64,000 nucleotides of DNA. Source: Serratia proteamaculans (lineage in GTDB: Bacteria; Pseudomonadota; Gammaproteobacteria; Enterobacterales; Enterobacteriaceae). The DNA lies in assembly GCF_008830365.1 (NCBI RefSeq), contig NZ_WBKI01000001.1, positions 186,001-250,000 of the forward strand. Direction: 5' to 3'. The notes under the pieces were generated by a model. The model had not been told where the DNA came from. It made no database searches and worked only from the letters and a program-made list of their open reading frames with translations. The translations under genes were made by a program, and so were the position numbers. How positions within the stretch are numbered: the stretch's first letter is position 1; each line of letters begins with the position of its first letter. Below are positions 46,351-55,623 of this stretch, piece by piece.

Positions 46351-46720
46351 AGTTCTGCATCCTGTTTATCTTAAGTTAAATTATTTCCCTCCTTATTGAA
46401 ATATAATGCAGCCTGTCTCGACGTTATCCGCGACTGAATACGAGTTAATAAACTAAAAAAAGTATTTTTTTATTTACTACCACTCATGATTAAGTCTATT
46501 TTAAAAACGACTATGCAACGGATAAATAATAGGCTAATCAAAGGTGTTAGATCGTTAACTGACTAAATATATTATCTCTACCCATTATTAGCCTTAGTGT
46601 TTTCTATTTAATTTGCGTTTAGTTTTTATCAATTAATCTGTCCGCTATTTGAGCGCCATTGATTAATCATCAAGGAAACTCTCGTTAATATAATGAGAGT
46701 GAGCTGCCGTATGGGCTTTA
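46351..46720. other. AT-rich gap after fabV
   Basis: About 370 bases with strongly AT-rich sequence and no supported frame. It probably holds the promoter of the two small exported-protein genes that follow. AATATAATGAGAGTGAG near 46687 is -10-like. Confidence 0.4.
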
Positions 46721-47059
46721 ATGGAGTTTATGTTTTTGAAATTGTCTTCTGTAATGACGACAGCGCTAACTTTGCTGGCGTCTTCCTGCTGCTGTGCGTT
46801 TGTCGACAAGCATCCAACTCCTGCCCCCGGGGGGGAGGAGAACCCCGCCGTTGATTATCGGCAGCGGTTAAATGGCGTGTTGCAACATCTCTGGTATGTA
46901 GAGCAAATACGCTCGGAACAGGCGCAGCTTACCGCTTTACGCGCTCAGCGCAAAGCACTGGAGTCCGCTATTCGCCAGCGGGAATGCGAGGTGGCCACAG
47001 TGTCATCGTCTGTCGATCAACGGGTAGCGGGTACGCCATTGGATCCTCGGGTTAACTGA
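46721..47059 (+). CDS. Small exported coiled-coil-like protein
   Basis: Not recognised. It has 112 residues from the ATG at 46721; ATG at 46730 is also possible. The N-terminal hydrophobic stretch LSSVMTTALTLLASSCCCAF is signal-peptide-like with three consecutive Cys, possibly a lipoprotein with an atypical lipobox. Then a proline/glycine linker and a helical segment (QIRSEQAQLTALRAQRKALE) with heptad character. 17 bases before the next small gene, so likely co-transcribed. Confidence 0.55.
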   Translation: MEFMFLKLSSVMTTALTLLASSCCCAFVDKHPTPAPGGEENPAVDYRQRLNGVLQHLWYVEQIRSEQAQLTALRAQRKALESAIRQRECEVATVSSSVDQRVAGTPLDPRVN

Positions 47060-47076
47060 ATTTTGGGAGTATATCG

Positions 47077-47430
47077 ATGAAAAGGATCTTTCTCGCCTGC
47101 GTGGCGCAGTGCTATTGCTTCAGCGCTCTGGCATCGGTGGATTTTCAGTACCACGCAGAACCGCCACTGGATAATAAAGTCGCCGACAGCTATCAGCAAA
47201 AACGCAGTGGGCTAAAACATAAGATATGGAGCGCAGAAGCTTTGGCGCAGGCCAATGATGAGGCAATAGCGCAGGAACAACAGCGCGCTGCCGCCGACCT
47301 GGCAAACCGAAAACGCCATAACACCCAGTATGGTGAATACCGTTGCGGGAAAAACAAGCAACAGCATGGCAAGCCTTGTTACCCTTCGGGTGGGGCGGTG
47401 GATTTCCCCACTTTTAAGCACCGTCACTAA
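47077..47430 (+). CDS. Small exported protein
   Basis: Not recognised. It has 117 residues with a signal peptide ending near SALASVDF, a helical Ala/Gln-rich middle (ALAQANDEAIAQEQQRAAAD) and a C-terminal part with Cys in YRCGKNKQQHGKPCYP that may form a disulfide. GGGAG precedes the ATG. The stop overlaps the convergent LysR gene by 4 bases. Pairing with the previous small gene suggests a two-gene envelope unit. Confidence 0.6.
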   Translation: MKRIFLACVAQCYCFSALASVDFQYHAEPPLDNKVADSYQQKRSGLKHKIWSAEALAQANDEAIAQEQQRAAADLANRKRHNTQYGEYRCGKNKQQHGKPCYPSGGAVDFPTFKHRH

Positions 47431-48341
47431 ATACCTTGCAGTAAAACCGGCATTTGCGCCAACAGCGCGTCGATTGCCGCCCGGGTCTTGGCCGGCAGAT
47501 AGCGGGTGTGCGGCCAAACCGCATGGATCTCACTGGGTATCAGTTTAATGTGACCGAGTATCGGTACCAGTGCACCGTTGCTCAGGTAATGCGCCAACAG
47601 CCAATTAGGCAGCCACACCAGGCCTGCACCGGCAACGGCGGCATCTGCCAGCGAATGCAGGTCATCGACCCTCAGGCGGATATCGATGTTCAGATCACCG
47701 AAGTCGGGATTCGCCAGCAACTGACGCCAACCGACATCTTCGCCGGAACGGTGGTAAGCCACGCCACTGTGGCCATCAAGCGCTGCGATGTCTTCCGGGG
47801 TGCCGCGTGCGGCCAGGTAAGCCGGTGCGGCGCAAAGTGCAAGATATTGATCTCCTAACCGGCGAGCGATAAGGCTCACACTGTCTGCCAGTGGGCCAAT
47901 ACGTATCGCCAAATCGAAACCTTCCTCAACCAAATCCGCGACCCGATCGTTAAGCCTGATGTCGATCCTCAGTTCAGGGTAGCTGTCGAGCAACCTCATC
48001 AGGATCGGCGTGATGCAGTGGCGGCCCAGCAGTTTTGGTGCGCTGACGCGTAAGCACCCCTGTGGCTCCCGTCGTCCACTGTTGAGTTCGGCATCGGCGG
48101 CATCCAGTTCGCTTAATGCGCGCAGACAGCGGTCGTAGTAAGTCTGGCCCTCAAGCGTCAGGTTCAGGCCACGGGGATTACGATGAAATAACAATACCCC
48201 GAGACGTTGCTCCAGCCGGGCAATGCTTTTACCCACAGCCGAGCGGGTGAGATGCAGGCGTTCAGCGGCCAGGGCAAAATTGCCTGCCTCAACCACCCGC
48301 ACAAAGGTGGTAATGCCGGTGAGGCGATCGTTGATAGTCAA
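47427..48341 (-). CDS. LysR-family transcriptional regulator
   Basis: It has 304 residues. The N-terminal winged helix is typical (TTFVRVVEAGNFALAAERLH, LTRSAVGKSIARLEQRLGV, LFHRNPRGLNLTLEGQTYY), with an effector domain after residue 90 of the CrgA-like type (VADLVEEGFDLAIRIGPLAD). Divergent from the PcaD-like hydrolase gene across 125 bases, so it probably controls that gene. The inducer is unknown. Confidence 0.9.
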   Translation of the reverse strand: MTINDRLTGITTFVRVVEAGNFALAAERLHLTRSAVGKSIARLEQRLGVLLFHRNPRGLNLTLEGQTYYDRCLRALSELDAADAELNSGRREPQGCLRVSAPKLLGRHCITPILMRLLDSYPELRIDIRLNDRVADLVEEGFDLAIRIGPLADSVSLIARRLGDQYLALCAAPAYLAARGTPEDIAALDGHSGVAYHRSGEDVGWRQLLANPDFGDLNIDIRLRVDDLHSLADAAVAGAGLVWLPNWLLAHYLSNGALVPILGHIKLIPSEIHAVWPHTRYLPAKTRAAIDALLAQMPVLLQGI

Positions 48342-48466
48342 AATGGGTTCCTGTCAGGCTACACAGCCGGTCATTTAAGGCGCTCGTCAGCTTTTTTTAA
48401 TCCTATTAGCATAGTGGATATCGGGCGCAGGGAATTATCCCGCGTTCAAGCGCCGTGGGAGAGAGC

Positions 48467-49264
48467 ATGAGCAGCGTATCTTTTATTACCACCGGGGATG
48501 GTTGCAAGATCGCCTACCGGTTTGATGGCAACACCGATAAGCCGGTATTGGTTTTATCCAATTCGATCGGCACCGCGTTGGCAATGTGGGATGACCAAAT
48601 CACGGCGTTATCATCGCACTTTACCGTCTTGCGTTATGACAGTCGGGGGCACGGGGCCTCGGATGCCCCGTCTGGAGCCTATTCGATCGCGCGGTTAGGG
48701 CGTGACGTGCTTGAGTTGCTGGATGCGTTGCAACTCGGCAGGGTGTTCTTTTGCGGCTTGTCATTAGGGGGCATGGTCGGGCAGTGGCTTGGCGTACACG
48801 CCCCTGAGAGGATAGAAAAGTTGATCCTCGCCAATACCTCTTCTTATTTGGGGCCGACGGAGCAATGGGACAAGAGGATTGCCGAACTGCAACCACCGGT
48901 TGATATGCAGGCCGTTGCAGAGGGGTTTCTCGCTAACTGGTTTTCAGCGGATTACCGGCAACAGCACCCGGCGACGGTGGCCCGGTTCCTCGTAATGCTC
49001 CTGGCCACGCCGGCGCAAGGGCTGGCCGGATGTTTTGCCGCCGTGCGTGATTTAGATATGCGTCGAACCGTAGCGTTGATTACCTCGCCCACGCTAGTCA
49101 TCGCCGGGCGTGACGATACGGTGACGGCGTTGTCACATGGTGAGCTGCTGGCCTGCACCCTGCCAGGGGCAGAGCTACAGGTGTTGCCGGTGGTGCATCT
49201 GTCTAATGTGGAGCGCCCGGATGATTTCGTGACCGCGTTACGTACTTTTCTGCTGGGAAATTGA
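48467..49264 (+). CDS. Alpha/beta hydrolase, PcaD (3-oxoadipate enol-lactonase)-like
   Basis: It has 265 residues from the ATG at 48467, after GGGAGAG; a GTG at 48455 would remove that site. Motifs are SNSIGTALAMWDDQ (oxyanion region), YDSRGHGASDAP, nucleophile Ser in CGLSLGGMVGQWLG, Asp in AGRDDTVT and a C-terminal His in VVHLSNVERPDDF, a close PcaD pattern. No other protocatechuate-pathway genes are nearby, so the true substrate is open. Confidence 0.8.
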   Translation: MSSVSFITTGDGCKIAYRFDGNTDKPVLVLSNSIGTALAMWDDQITALSSHFTVLRYDSRGHGASDAPSGAYSIARLGRDVLELLDALQLGRVFFCGLSLGGMVGQWLGVHAPERIEKLILANTSSYLGPTEQWDKRIAELQPPVDMQAVAEGFLANWFSADYRQQHPATVARFLVMLLATPAQGLAGCFAAVRDLDMRRTVALITSPTLVIAGRDDTVTALSHGELLACTLPGAELQVLPVVHLSNVERPDDFVTALRTFLLGN

Positions 49265-49294
49265 GTCTAAAAAACCCATTGCCGGGGGCATCGT

Positions 49295-50008
49295 CTAGCG
49301 GCAGTACTCTTTCAACAGGGCAATGGCATCGGGTTTTAACTGATAAAGATAGACTGGCCTGCCGGTGGTACCGTACAGAATGCGGGTGCCGAGAATGCCG
49401 CTCTCCGCCAAATAAATCAGATATTTACGGCAGGATACACGTGAAATTCCGATGGCGTTGGCCAGATTATCAGTCGAAAACTCCCCGTCGTGCTGTTGCT
49501 CAATCCATTCACACACCGTACTCAGCGTGATGCTGGTGAGCCCCTTTGGCAGTTTTTTCCCTTCGCTGCTGCTGGGTTGACGACGTAACAGGCTGTCGAC
49601 ATCGCTCTGCGAGAATTCGCGCTGCGCCAGGATCTGCGACTGTTGCTGGTAGTTGCTCAACGCCTCTTTGAAACGCCCAAACTGGAAAGGTTTGATCAGA
49701 TAATCCACCACGCCGTAGTGCAAAGCCCGTTGCACTGTATCCACGTCGCTGGCGGAAGAAATGATGATGACGTCGGTTTTTTCACCCAGCTCTCGCAGGC
49801 CGGGCAGCAAGTCCAGCCCGTTTTCCTGCTGCATATAAATATCCAACAACACCAGATCGATACTGACTTCGGCGTCGGCCAGCAGCGCGCGCGCCTGCGC
49901 CAGGGTGGCAACCGTCGCCTGACAGTGAAAACCGCTCACCTGACTCAGGTAGTATTTGTTTAACTCCGCCACCATCGGGTCGTCGTCGATAATCAATACG
50001 TTAATCAT
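49295..50008 (-). CDS. dcuR: C4-dicarboxylate response regulator DcuR
   Basis: CitB-type response regulator of the fumarate/succinate/malate sensing pair. It has 237 residues (E. coli 239). The receiver domain has IIDDDPM and phospho-acceptor Asp56 in LVLLDIYMQQENGLDLLPG. The C-terminal HTH is ISRVSCRKYLIYL with TGRPVYLYQLK. It follows dcuS by 3 bases. The two differ enough from E. coli that another C4/C5-carboxylate ligand is possible. Confidence 0.9.
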   Translation of the reverse strand: MINVLIIDDDPMVAELNKYYLSQVSGFHCQATVATLAQARALLADAEVSIDLVLLDIYMQQENGLDLLPGLRELGEKTDVIIISSASDVDTVQRALHYGVVDYLIKPFQFGRFKEALSNYQQQSQILAQREFSQSDVDSLLRRQPSSSEGKKLPKGLTSITLSTVCEWIEQQHDGEFSTDNLANAIGISRVSCRKYLIYLAESGILGTRILYGTTGRPVYLYQLKPDAIALLKEYCR

Positions 50009-50011
50009 GGT

Positions 50012-51613
50012 TCAGCCCTTGGCCTGATAGGGAATATGGACAAAGAACTGGGTCAGCTCACCCGGTTCAGATTCAAAATCAATGCTGCCGCCCAGTTTCT
50101 CCAGGCTGCTGCGGATCAGCGCCAGGCCGATACCGCGCCCCGGTCCCTTGGTGGAAACGCCCTGTTCAAAAATACGAGCGCCGAGAGCCGGATCAATACC
50201 GGGGCCGTCGTCGCTGACTATACAGTGTAAGTGATTCTCATTGTGATGAAAGCTCAGGTTGATCTCGTGCCCCTCAACGCTATCGATAGCGTCAATCGCA
50301 TTGTCAATCAAATTGCCCAATACGCTGATCAGCACGTGAGTGGTTTCCGCATCGTCGGTTTCCGGCAGCAGGCTGGCCTCATCAATGGTCAGCTCAATAC
50401 CAGCTTCATGGGCGCGGCTGATTTTGCCGATAAAGAAGCCCGCGACCTCCGGTGACTGGATTTTTCGCAGCAGTGCGCCGATCTCTTCCTGATAGGTGCT
50501 GGCGGTGTTGATGATGTAGTTTTCCAGTTGCTGATAAGCCTTCATGTGCAGCATGCCGAGGATCACATGCAGCTTGTTCATAAACTCATGCGACTGGACA
50601 CGCAACGCATCAGCATAGTGCGCCATGCCGCTCAGGCACTGCACCAACTGGCTGATCTCGGTTTTATCGCGGAAGGTGGCGATAGCGCCAATTACCTGGC
50701 CTTTGACGATCACCGGCACGGTATTGGTCAGCAGTTCACTGCCGTTAAAGCTGATCTGCTGGTCACGCAGCGGTTTACCGCTGGCCAGCACCTCCGCCAG
50801 ATGCAGTTGGGCCGGCCAATATTTGCTGGCAGACTCCAGCAGCAGATTTTCGAACGGCCCGTTCTGGCGCAGCAGACGTTTGGCTTCGTCGTTAACAATG
50901 GTAATACGTGACTGGTTATCGACCGCGATGACGCCTTCTTTAATCGATTGCAGCATGGCATTGCGCTGTTCAAACAGGTTGGAGATTTCGTAGGGTTCAA
51001 AGCCGAGCATGATGCGCTTCAGCGCCTTCACCAGGAAGAAGATGCCGAGTGTGCCAACCAGTGCGGCGAAGGCGAGGGTCCAGTAGATGATCCAGCGGCT
51101 TTCGTCCACCACCCGGTGGACGGTATCGAGCGCAATACCGAGTGCTACCACGCCAATCTGCCGCCGTTCGCTGTCGTAGACCGGGGCAAATACCCGTAGT
51201 GACGGCGCCAGCGCACCGCGATTGATGGCGCTGTTGGTTTCACCGTGCAGTGCCGGTTCCAAATCTTCACCGATAAAATGCTGGCCGATCAACCAGGGTT
51301 TGGGATGTGAGTAGCGTATGCCTTTCATGTCCACCACTACCACAAACAGTAATTCGTTTTGGTGGCGAACCTGCTCGGCGAAACGCTGGACCGCACCGCT
51401 GTGATCCTCCCGCAGCAGGCCGTCAACCACGTTGCTGGAGAGTGCCAGCGTTTCGGCAATCGCCATCGCCTTCTGGCGTTGCTGGTCTTGCCCTTGGTGA
51501 CTCATCTGCACAAAAAACAGCGCATATACCACCAGCAGCACCGAAGCGACGATGGCAGACACCATCAGCGTGAGGGTAGTGCTGAGCTTCAGCGGTATCC
51601 GTTGTTTTGGCAT
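50012..51613 (-). CDS. dcuS: Sensor histidine kinase DcuS
   Basis: It has 533 residues (E. coli 543). TM1 is near residues 10-30 (LKLSTTLTLMVSAIVASVLLV), then a periplasmic PASp domain with RYSHPKPWLIGQHF and AINRGALAPSLRVFAPVYD that binds C4-dicarboxylates. TM2 follows (about 180-200), a cytoplasmic PAS, then the kinase with His in VQSHEFMNKLHVILGML. The ATP site includes NLIDNAIDAI, DDGPGIDP and GRGIGLAL. dcuB or dctA is not adjacent. Confidence 0.92.
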   Translation of the reverse strand: MPKQRIPLKLSTTLTLMVSAIVASVLLVVYALFFVQMSHQGQDQQRQKAMAIAETLALSSNVVDGLLREDHSGAVQRFAEQVRHQNELLFVVVVDMKGIRYSHPKPWLIGQHFIGEDLEPALHGETNSAINRGALAPSLRVFAPVYDSERRQIGVVALGIALDTVHRVVDESRWIIYWTLAFAALVGTLGIFFLVKALKRIMLGFEPYEISNLFEQRNAMLQSIKEGVIAVDNQSRITIVNDEAKRLLRQNGPFENLLLESASKYWPAQLHLAEVLASGKPLRDQQISFNGSELLTNTVPVIVKGQVIGAIATFRDKTEISQLVQCLSGMAHYADALRVQSHEFMNKLHVILGMLHMKAYQQLENYIINTASTYQEEIGALLRKIQSPEVAGFFIGKISRAHEAGIELTIDEASLLPETDDAETTHVLISVLGNLIDNAIDAIDSVEGHEINLSFHHNENHLHCIVSDDGPGIDPALGARIFEQGVSTKGPGRGIGLALIRSSLEKLGGSIDFESEPGELTQFFVHIPYQAKG

Positions 51614-51736
51614 GGCGGTTCTCCGAATGGGCCTGTCAGGATAATAGCGGGGAATGGAACGCAGGGCAGCGACCGGCAGCAGGTTATAACATGCCGCCGC
51701 CGGGGGAAGGATTATTTTAGTTACAAAAGAGAGCGT

Positions 51737-52579
51737 TCAGGGCTGATGGTAGATTTCCAGCGCCTGCTGGCCGCTGGCACCCTGATGGATGATCGCCATC
51801 AGCGCGCTAACCACTTTCGAGGGGTTACTGTGTTGATACACATTGCGGCCATACACCATACCGGATGCGCCCTGAGCCATCAGGGCGGCGGATTTTTCCA
51901 ACACCGCGCCCAGTTCGCCTTTACCGCCGCCGCGTACCAGCGTTGGGCAACGCGCCGCTTCAACGATGCGGTGGAAGTCTTCCACCCGGTCGGTCGGATC
52001 GGCTTTGATGATGTCGGCGCCCAGTTCACGTGCCAGGCGCACCAATGGCACCATTTTTTCTACGTCGCCCAGCGAACCGTAGGCCGCGCCCTGACCGGCC
52101 GGCGCCATAACCAGCGGTTCAATCATTAGCGGCATGGCGTAGCGGTCGCAGACATGGCGCAGGCGACCGATATTCTCGACACATTGACGAAAAATGCCCG
52201 GTTCATCGGGGATCAGATACAGGTTAACCACCACTGCGGCCGCATCCATCTGCAGCGCCGCGAGGATCGGGGCCTCCGGGTTATGCAGCACCGCCCACAT
52301 TTCACGGTGGCGCGCGGCGTTATAGGCATTACCGACGTCGGTACGCATCACCAGTGCCGGCTTATCGCGTTGCGTTGCGCGTTGCAGCAAATCCGCCTGA
52401 CCGTAGTTGACCTGAATGGCGTCGGGCCGGGCGACGATCAGGCTGTCCATCACCTGTTCGATATCCTCCAGGCCGATTAAAAAGTCCGGTTCATTGGCAA
52501 TGCCATGATCAATCGCCACGTCGAGGCATTTGCCGTTATTAAACAGCCGGTTCATCCGTACCTTATTGCTGAGCTGCAT
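51737..52579 (-). CDS. Class I aldolase of the FbaB/LsrF/DeoC-like fold
   Basis: It has 280 residues from the ATG at 52579 after AGGAGG; the upstream frame to 52672 is unsupported. A TIM-barrel Schiff-base aldolase: VAIDHGIAN near residue 22, PLMIEPLV, the Schiff-base Lys in LGADIIKADPTDR, and phosphate-binding RGGGKGE with ASGMVYGRNVYQH. Divergent from the sugar ABC operon across 535 bases, so it likely cleaves a phosphorylated product of the imported sugar. Exact substrate unknown. Confidence 0.85.
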   Translation of the reverse strand: MQLSNKVRMNRLFNNGKCLDVAIDHGIANEPDFLIGLEDIEQVMDSLIVARPDAIQVNYGQADLLQRATQRDKPALVMRTDVGNAYNAARHREMWAVLHNPEAPILAALQMDAAAVVVNLYLIPDEPGIFRQCVENIGRLRHVCDRYAMPLMIEPLVMAPAGQGAAYGSLGDVEKMVPLVRLARELGADIIKADPTDRVEDFHRIVEAARCPTLVRGGGKGELGAVLEKSAALMAQGASGMVYGRNVYQHSNPSKVVSALMAIIHQGASGQQALEIYHQP

Positions 52580-53114
52580 GTCAGATCCTCCTGAAAATAC
52601 ATGTTCATTCAGTATTGTCGAGTAACGCAGGGGATGAAACCGCGGATCCGCAAACTGCGTGCTCGCTCGCACATTTATTGAGAATTCGCAGTGCCATTTT
52701 TCATCGCCGCAGGGTGTTGCCGGCAGTTGAACGCACTTAAGTCACGAACTCGTTGGTGACTTTTGCGCCATTTGTTAGATCCGTGTCATGTTTTTGTTAC
52801 TTGCCCATTCCAAAACGCATGTTTCGCTTGTTTGAGTTAAAAAGTTTCAATAATCTCAATTATGAAATAAACATTTGATAATGACTGGGTGGCTTAAATG
52901 CCTTGAGAGAGTGTTTATTTTAAGGTGTTGTTTTTAATCTATTTTGAGACATTGATCAAAGTTTTACACACCACCTGAATACGGTGAAAAAGCGATAAAT
53001 CTGCCGTATCAAAGGGATAACACCGACCGGATTGTTGTTTGAATGTAAAAAATATTTTTCATTAGCTGTCAAATCAACAGGCCTCTTCACTCTAACAATT
53101 AAAGGGTACAGAAC
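52580..53114. other. Divergent regulatory gap, aldolase / sugar ABC operon
   Basis: 535 bases without a supported gene. AT-rich from 52780. It should hold both divergent promoters. TTGA-N8-TCAA at 52944-52959 is an imperfect palindrome not matching CRP or FNR spacing. No regulator gene for this cluster is adjacent. Confidence 0.5.
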
Positions 53115-54044
53115 ATGAAGCTGAAGAAACTGATCGTCACCTCGGTATTGATGTGCATGTTGCCGGCCAGCGTGTTGGCAAAAGACATCAAAATCGGCGT
53201 TTCAATGGCTGCTTTCGATGACAATTTCCTCACCATCCTGCGCCAGTCAATGCAGAGCAAAATGAAACAGGACGGCAACGTCAGTGGTCAATTTGAAGAT
53301 GCAAAAGGGGATATCGCCCAGCAGATCCAACAGGTTGAGAACTTTGTCAGCCAGGGTGTAGACGCCATCATCCTCAACCCGGTCGATACCCAGGGCGTGA
53401 AGCCGATGATCAAACTGGCGGAAAACGCCAAGATCCCGCTGGTGTTCGTCAACCGCCGCCCGGAAATCAAGCTGCCAGCGGGCATGGCCTATGTCGGTTC
53501 GGACTCCAAACTGGCCGGCAAGCTGCAGATGGAAGAGTTGGCCAAGCTGATGAACGGCAAGGGCAACGTGATGATCCTGATGGGGGAATTGTCCAATGAA
53601 GCGACCCGCGACCGCACACGCGGCGTGGAAGAGGTGGCAGCCAAGTATCCGGGCATCAAAATCCTCGACAAACAAACCGCCAAGTGGGGCCGTAAAGAAG
53701 CCGTCGACATTACCACCGACTGGGCGCTGACTGGGCAGCAGATTGATGCCATCGCCTCCAACAACGACGAGATGGCAATTGGTGCCATTCTGGCGCTGAA
53801 GCAAGCGAAGAAAAGTGGCGTATTGGTGGCCGGCGTTGATGGCACCCCGGATGCACTGGAATACATCAAGAAGGGCGATCTGGCATTGAGCGTGTTCCAG
53901 GATGCCAAAGGGCAGGGCGAAGGTGCGGTGCAAACCGCCATTCAACTGGTAAAAGGCGAGAAGGTGGAAAGCAACGTCCTGATCCCGTATCAGCTGATCA
54001 CCAAGGCCAACTATCAAGAGTTTGCCGACAAGAACAGAAAATAA
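53115..54044 (+). CDS. Sugar ABC transporter periplasmic binding protein 1
   Basis: It has 309 residues with a signal peptide ending at SVLAKD. Periplasmic-binding-protein-like I fold of the ribose/rhizopine class: IGVSMAAFDDNFLTILRQSM, EDAKGDIAQQIQQVENFVSQ, DAIILNPVDTQGV, VFVNRRPE and ASNNDEMAIGAILALKQA. The FD-NFLT signature resembles inositol/rhizopine binders. First gene of a four-gene run. A stable hairpin after its stop may raise its mRNA level over the downstream genes. Confidence 0.9.
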   Translation: MKLKKLIVTSVLMCMLPASVLAKDIKIGVSMAAFDDNFLTILRQSMQSKMKQDGNVSGQFEDAKGDIAQQIQQVENFVSQGVDAIILNPVDTQGVKPMIKLAENAKIPLVFVNRRPEIKLPAGMAYVGSDSKLAGKLQMEELAKLMNGKGNVMILMGELSNEATRDRTRGVEEVAAKYPGIKILDKQTAKWGRKEAVDITTDWALTGQQIDAIASNNDEMAIGAILALKQAKKSGVLVAGVDGTPDALEYIKKGDLALSVFQDAKGQGEGAVQTAIQLVKGEKVESNVLIPYQLITKANYQEFADKNRK

Positions 54045-54065
54045 GCGTTCAGGCAGCGCAGTTAT

Positions 54066-54093
54066 ATCCCTGCCGCCTTGACCCGGCAGGGAT
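54066..54093 (+). other. Intercistronic hairpin after binding protein 1
   Basis: ATCCCTGCCG (54066-54075) and CGGCAGGGAT (54084-54093) form a perfect 10-bp stem, loop 8, with no T-run. It lies between the binding-protein and ATPase genes, as do the 3'-protecting stem-loops of other ABC operons. Confidence 0.7.
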
Positions 54094-54121
54094 GCATTGA
54101 CGAACGGCGGAGGTTATCAGT

Positions 54122-55606
54122 ATGTATCCCTATGTTCTTGAGGCTGAAGGCATCAGTAAGCAGTTTCCCGGCGTGAAAGCGCTGGATAAAGTCTCAATTA
54201 AAATCAAACCAGGCAGCGTACACGCGTTAATGGGAGAAAACGGCGCGGGCAAATCCACGCTGATGAAATGTTTAATCGGTATTTATCACCCCGATGAAGG
54301 CACCATTAAAATAAAAGGCCAATCGGTGACCTTCAGTGACACGCTGCAGGCGCTGCATTCGGGTATTTCCATGATTCACCAGGAACTCAACCTGGTGCCT
54401 TATATGACGGTGGCGGAAAACATCTGGCTGGGTCGTGAACCGGCAAAGCTGGGCTTTGTTAATCATGACCAACTGAACAAGCAAACCCGCGAACTGCTGG
54501 TGCGGCTGAACATTAAACTCAAACCTGAGACGTTGGTCGGTGAACTGAGCATCGCCAACCAGCAAATGGTGGAGATTGCCAAGGCGGTATCCTACAACGC
54601 GGACGTGCTGATCATGGACGAACCGACCTCGGCACTGACCGAGGGCGAAGTGGTGCATTTGTTCGCCATCATTCGCGAACTGCGCGATCAGGGAAAAGGC
54701 ATTATTTATATCAGCCACAAGATGGACGAAATTTTCGCCATCACCGATGAGGTGAGCATTTTCCGCGACGGCACCTTTATCGCCTGCGATAAAACCGAGA
54801 ACCTGACCAAACAGTCGCTGATCACCATGATGGTGGGGCGCGAACTGACCCAGATGTTCCCCAAATTCAACAACAATATTGGCGAGGAAGTGCTGCGCGT
54901 CGAAGGGCTACGGCGTGCCGATTGGTTTCACGATATCTCGTTCAGCGTCAAGCGCGGCGAGATCCTCGGCGTCGCCGGGCTGGTGGGAGCCGGTCGCAGC
55001 GAAGTGATGGAAAGTTTGTTCGGCATGCACCCGGCGGACGGCGGCCACATCTTTATCGAGGGAAAGGCGGCCAAGGTGGACTCCCCCTCCAGGGCGATTG
55101 AACTCGGGCTGGCGTTCCTTACTGAAGACCGCAAAAAATCCGGACTGTTCCTGGTGTTGTCGGTGGTCGAGAACATGAGCATCGTCAACCTGTCGGAGTA
55201 CATTGGCAAGAATGGCTTTGTCAGCCACGTGCAAATGGCCAAGGACTGCATGGAGCAGATCAAAAAGCTCAACATCAAAACCCCGACCATGGATCAAATC
55301 ATCAATAACCTGAGCGGCGGTAATCAGCAGAAGGTCCTTATTGCCCGCTGGCTGCTGGCCCAGCCGAAAATACTGATCCTCGATGAACCAACACGCGGTA
55401 TTGACGTGGGAGCGAAGGCGGAAATATATCGCCTGATCAGCGAACTGGCGAACCGTGGCGTCGCCATTATTTTGGTGTCATCGGAATTACCGGAAATTCT
55501 CGGCATGAGTGACCGGGTGATGGTGATGCACGGCGGCCGTATTACCGGCATTTTGGATAAAGAAGAAGCGGATCAGGAAACCATCCTGGCGCTGGCCTCT
55601 GAATAA
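54122..55606 (+). CDS. Sugar ABC transporter ATPase (double cassette)
   Basis: It has 494 residues with two ABC cassettes, as in RbsA/MglA. The first has an intact Walker A GENGAGKST near residue 39, signature LSIANQQMVEIAKA and Walker B VLIMDEPTSAL. The second has the usual degenerate P-loop GLVGAGRSE, signature NLSGGNQQKVLIARW and LILDEPTRGIDVGAK. It energises the permease encoded next, 17 bases downstream. Confidence 0.94.
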   Translation: MYPYVLEAEGISKQFPGVKALDKVSIKIKPGSVHALMGENGAGKSTLMKCLIGIYHPDEGTIKIKGQSVTFSDTLQALHSGISMIHQELNLVPYMTVAENIWLGREPAKLGFVNHDQLNKQTRELLVRLNIKLKPETLVGELSIANQQMVEIAKAVSYNADVLIMDEPTSALTEGEVVHLFAIIRELRDQGKGIIYISHKMDEIFAITDEVSIFRDGTFIACDKTENLTKQSLITMMVGRELTQMFPKFNNNIGEEVLRVEGLRRADWFHDISFSVKRGEILGVAGLVGAGRSEVMESLFGMHPADGGHIFIEGKAAKVDSPSRAIELGLAFLTEDRKKSGLFLVLSVVENMSIVNLSEYIGKNGFVSHVQMAKDCMEQIKKLNIKTPTMDQIINNLSGGNQQKVLIARWLLAQPKILILDEPTRGIDVGAKAEIYRLISELANRGVAIILVSSELPEILGMSDRVMVMHGGRITGILDKEEADQETILALASE

Positions 55607-55623
55607 CGCAAAGGTGAATTCCC

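Noticed and set aside
52944..52959. TTGAGACATTGATCAA as a CRP or FNR site
   Set aside because: Arms are spaced 8 (TTGA/TCAA) instead of the N6 or N4 needed for CRP or FNR.
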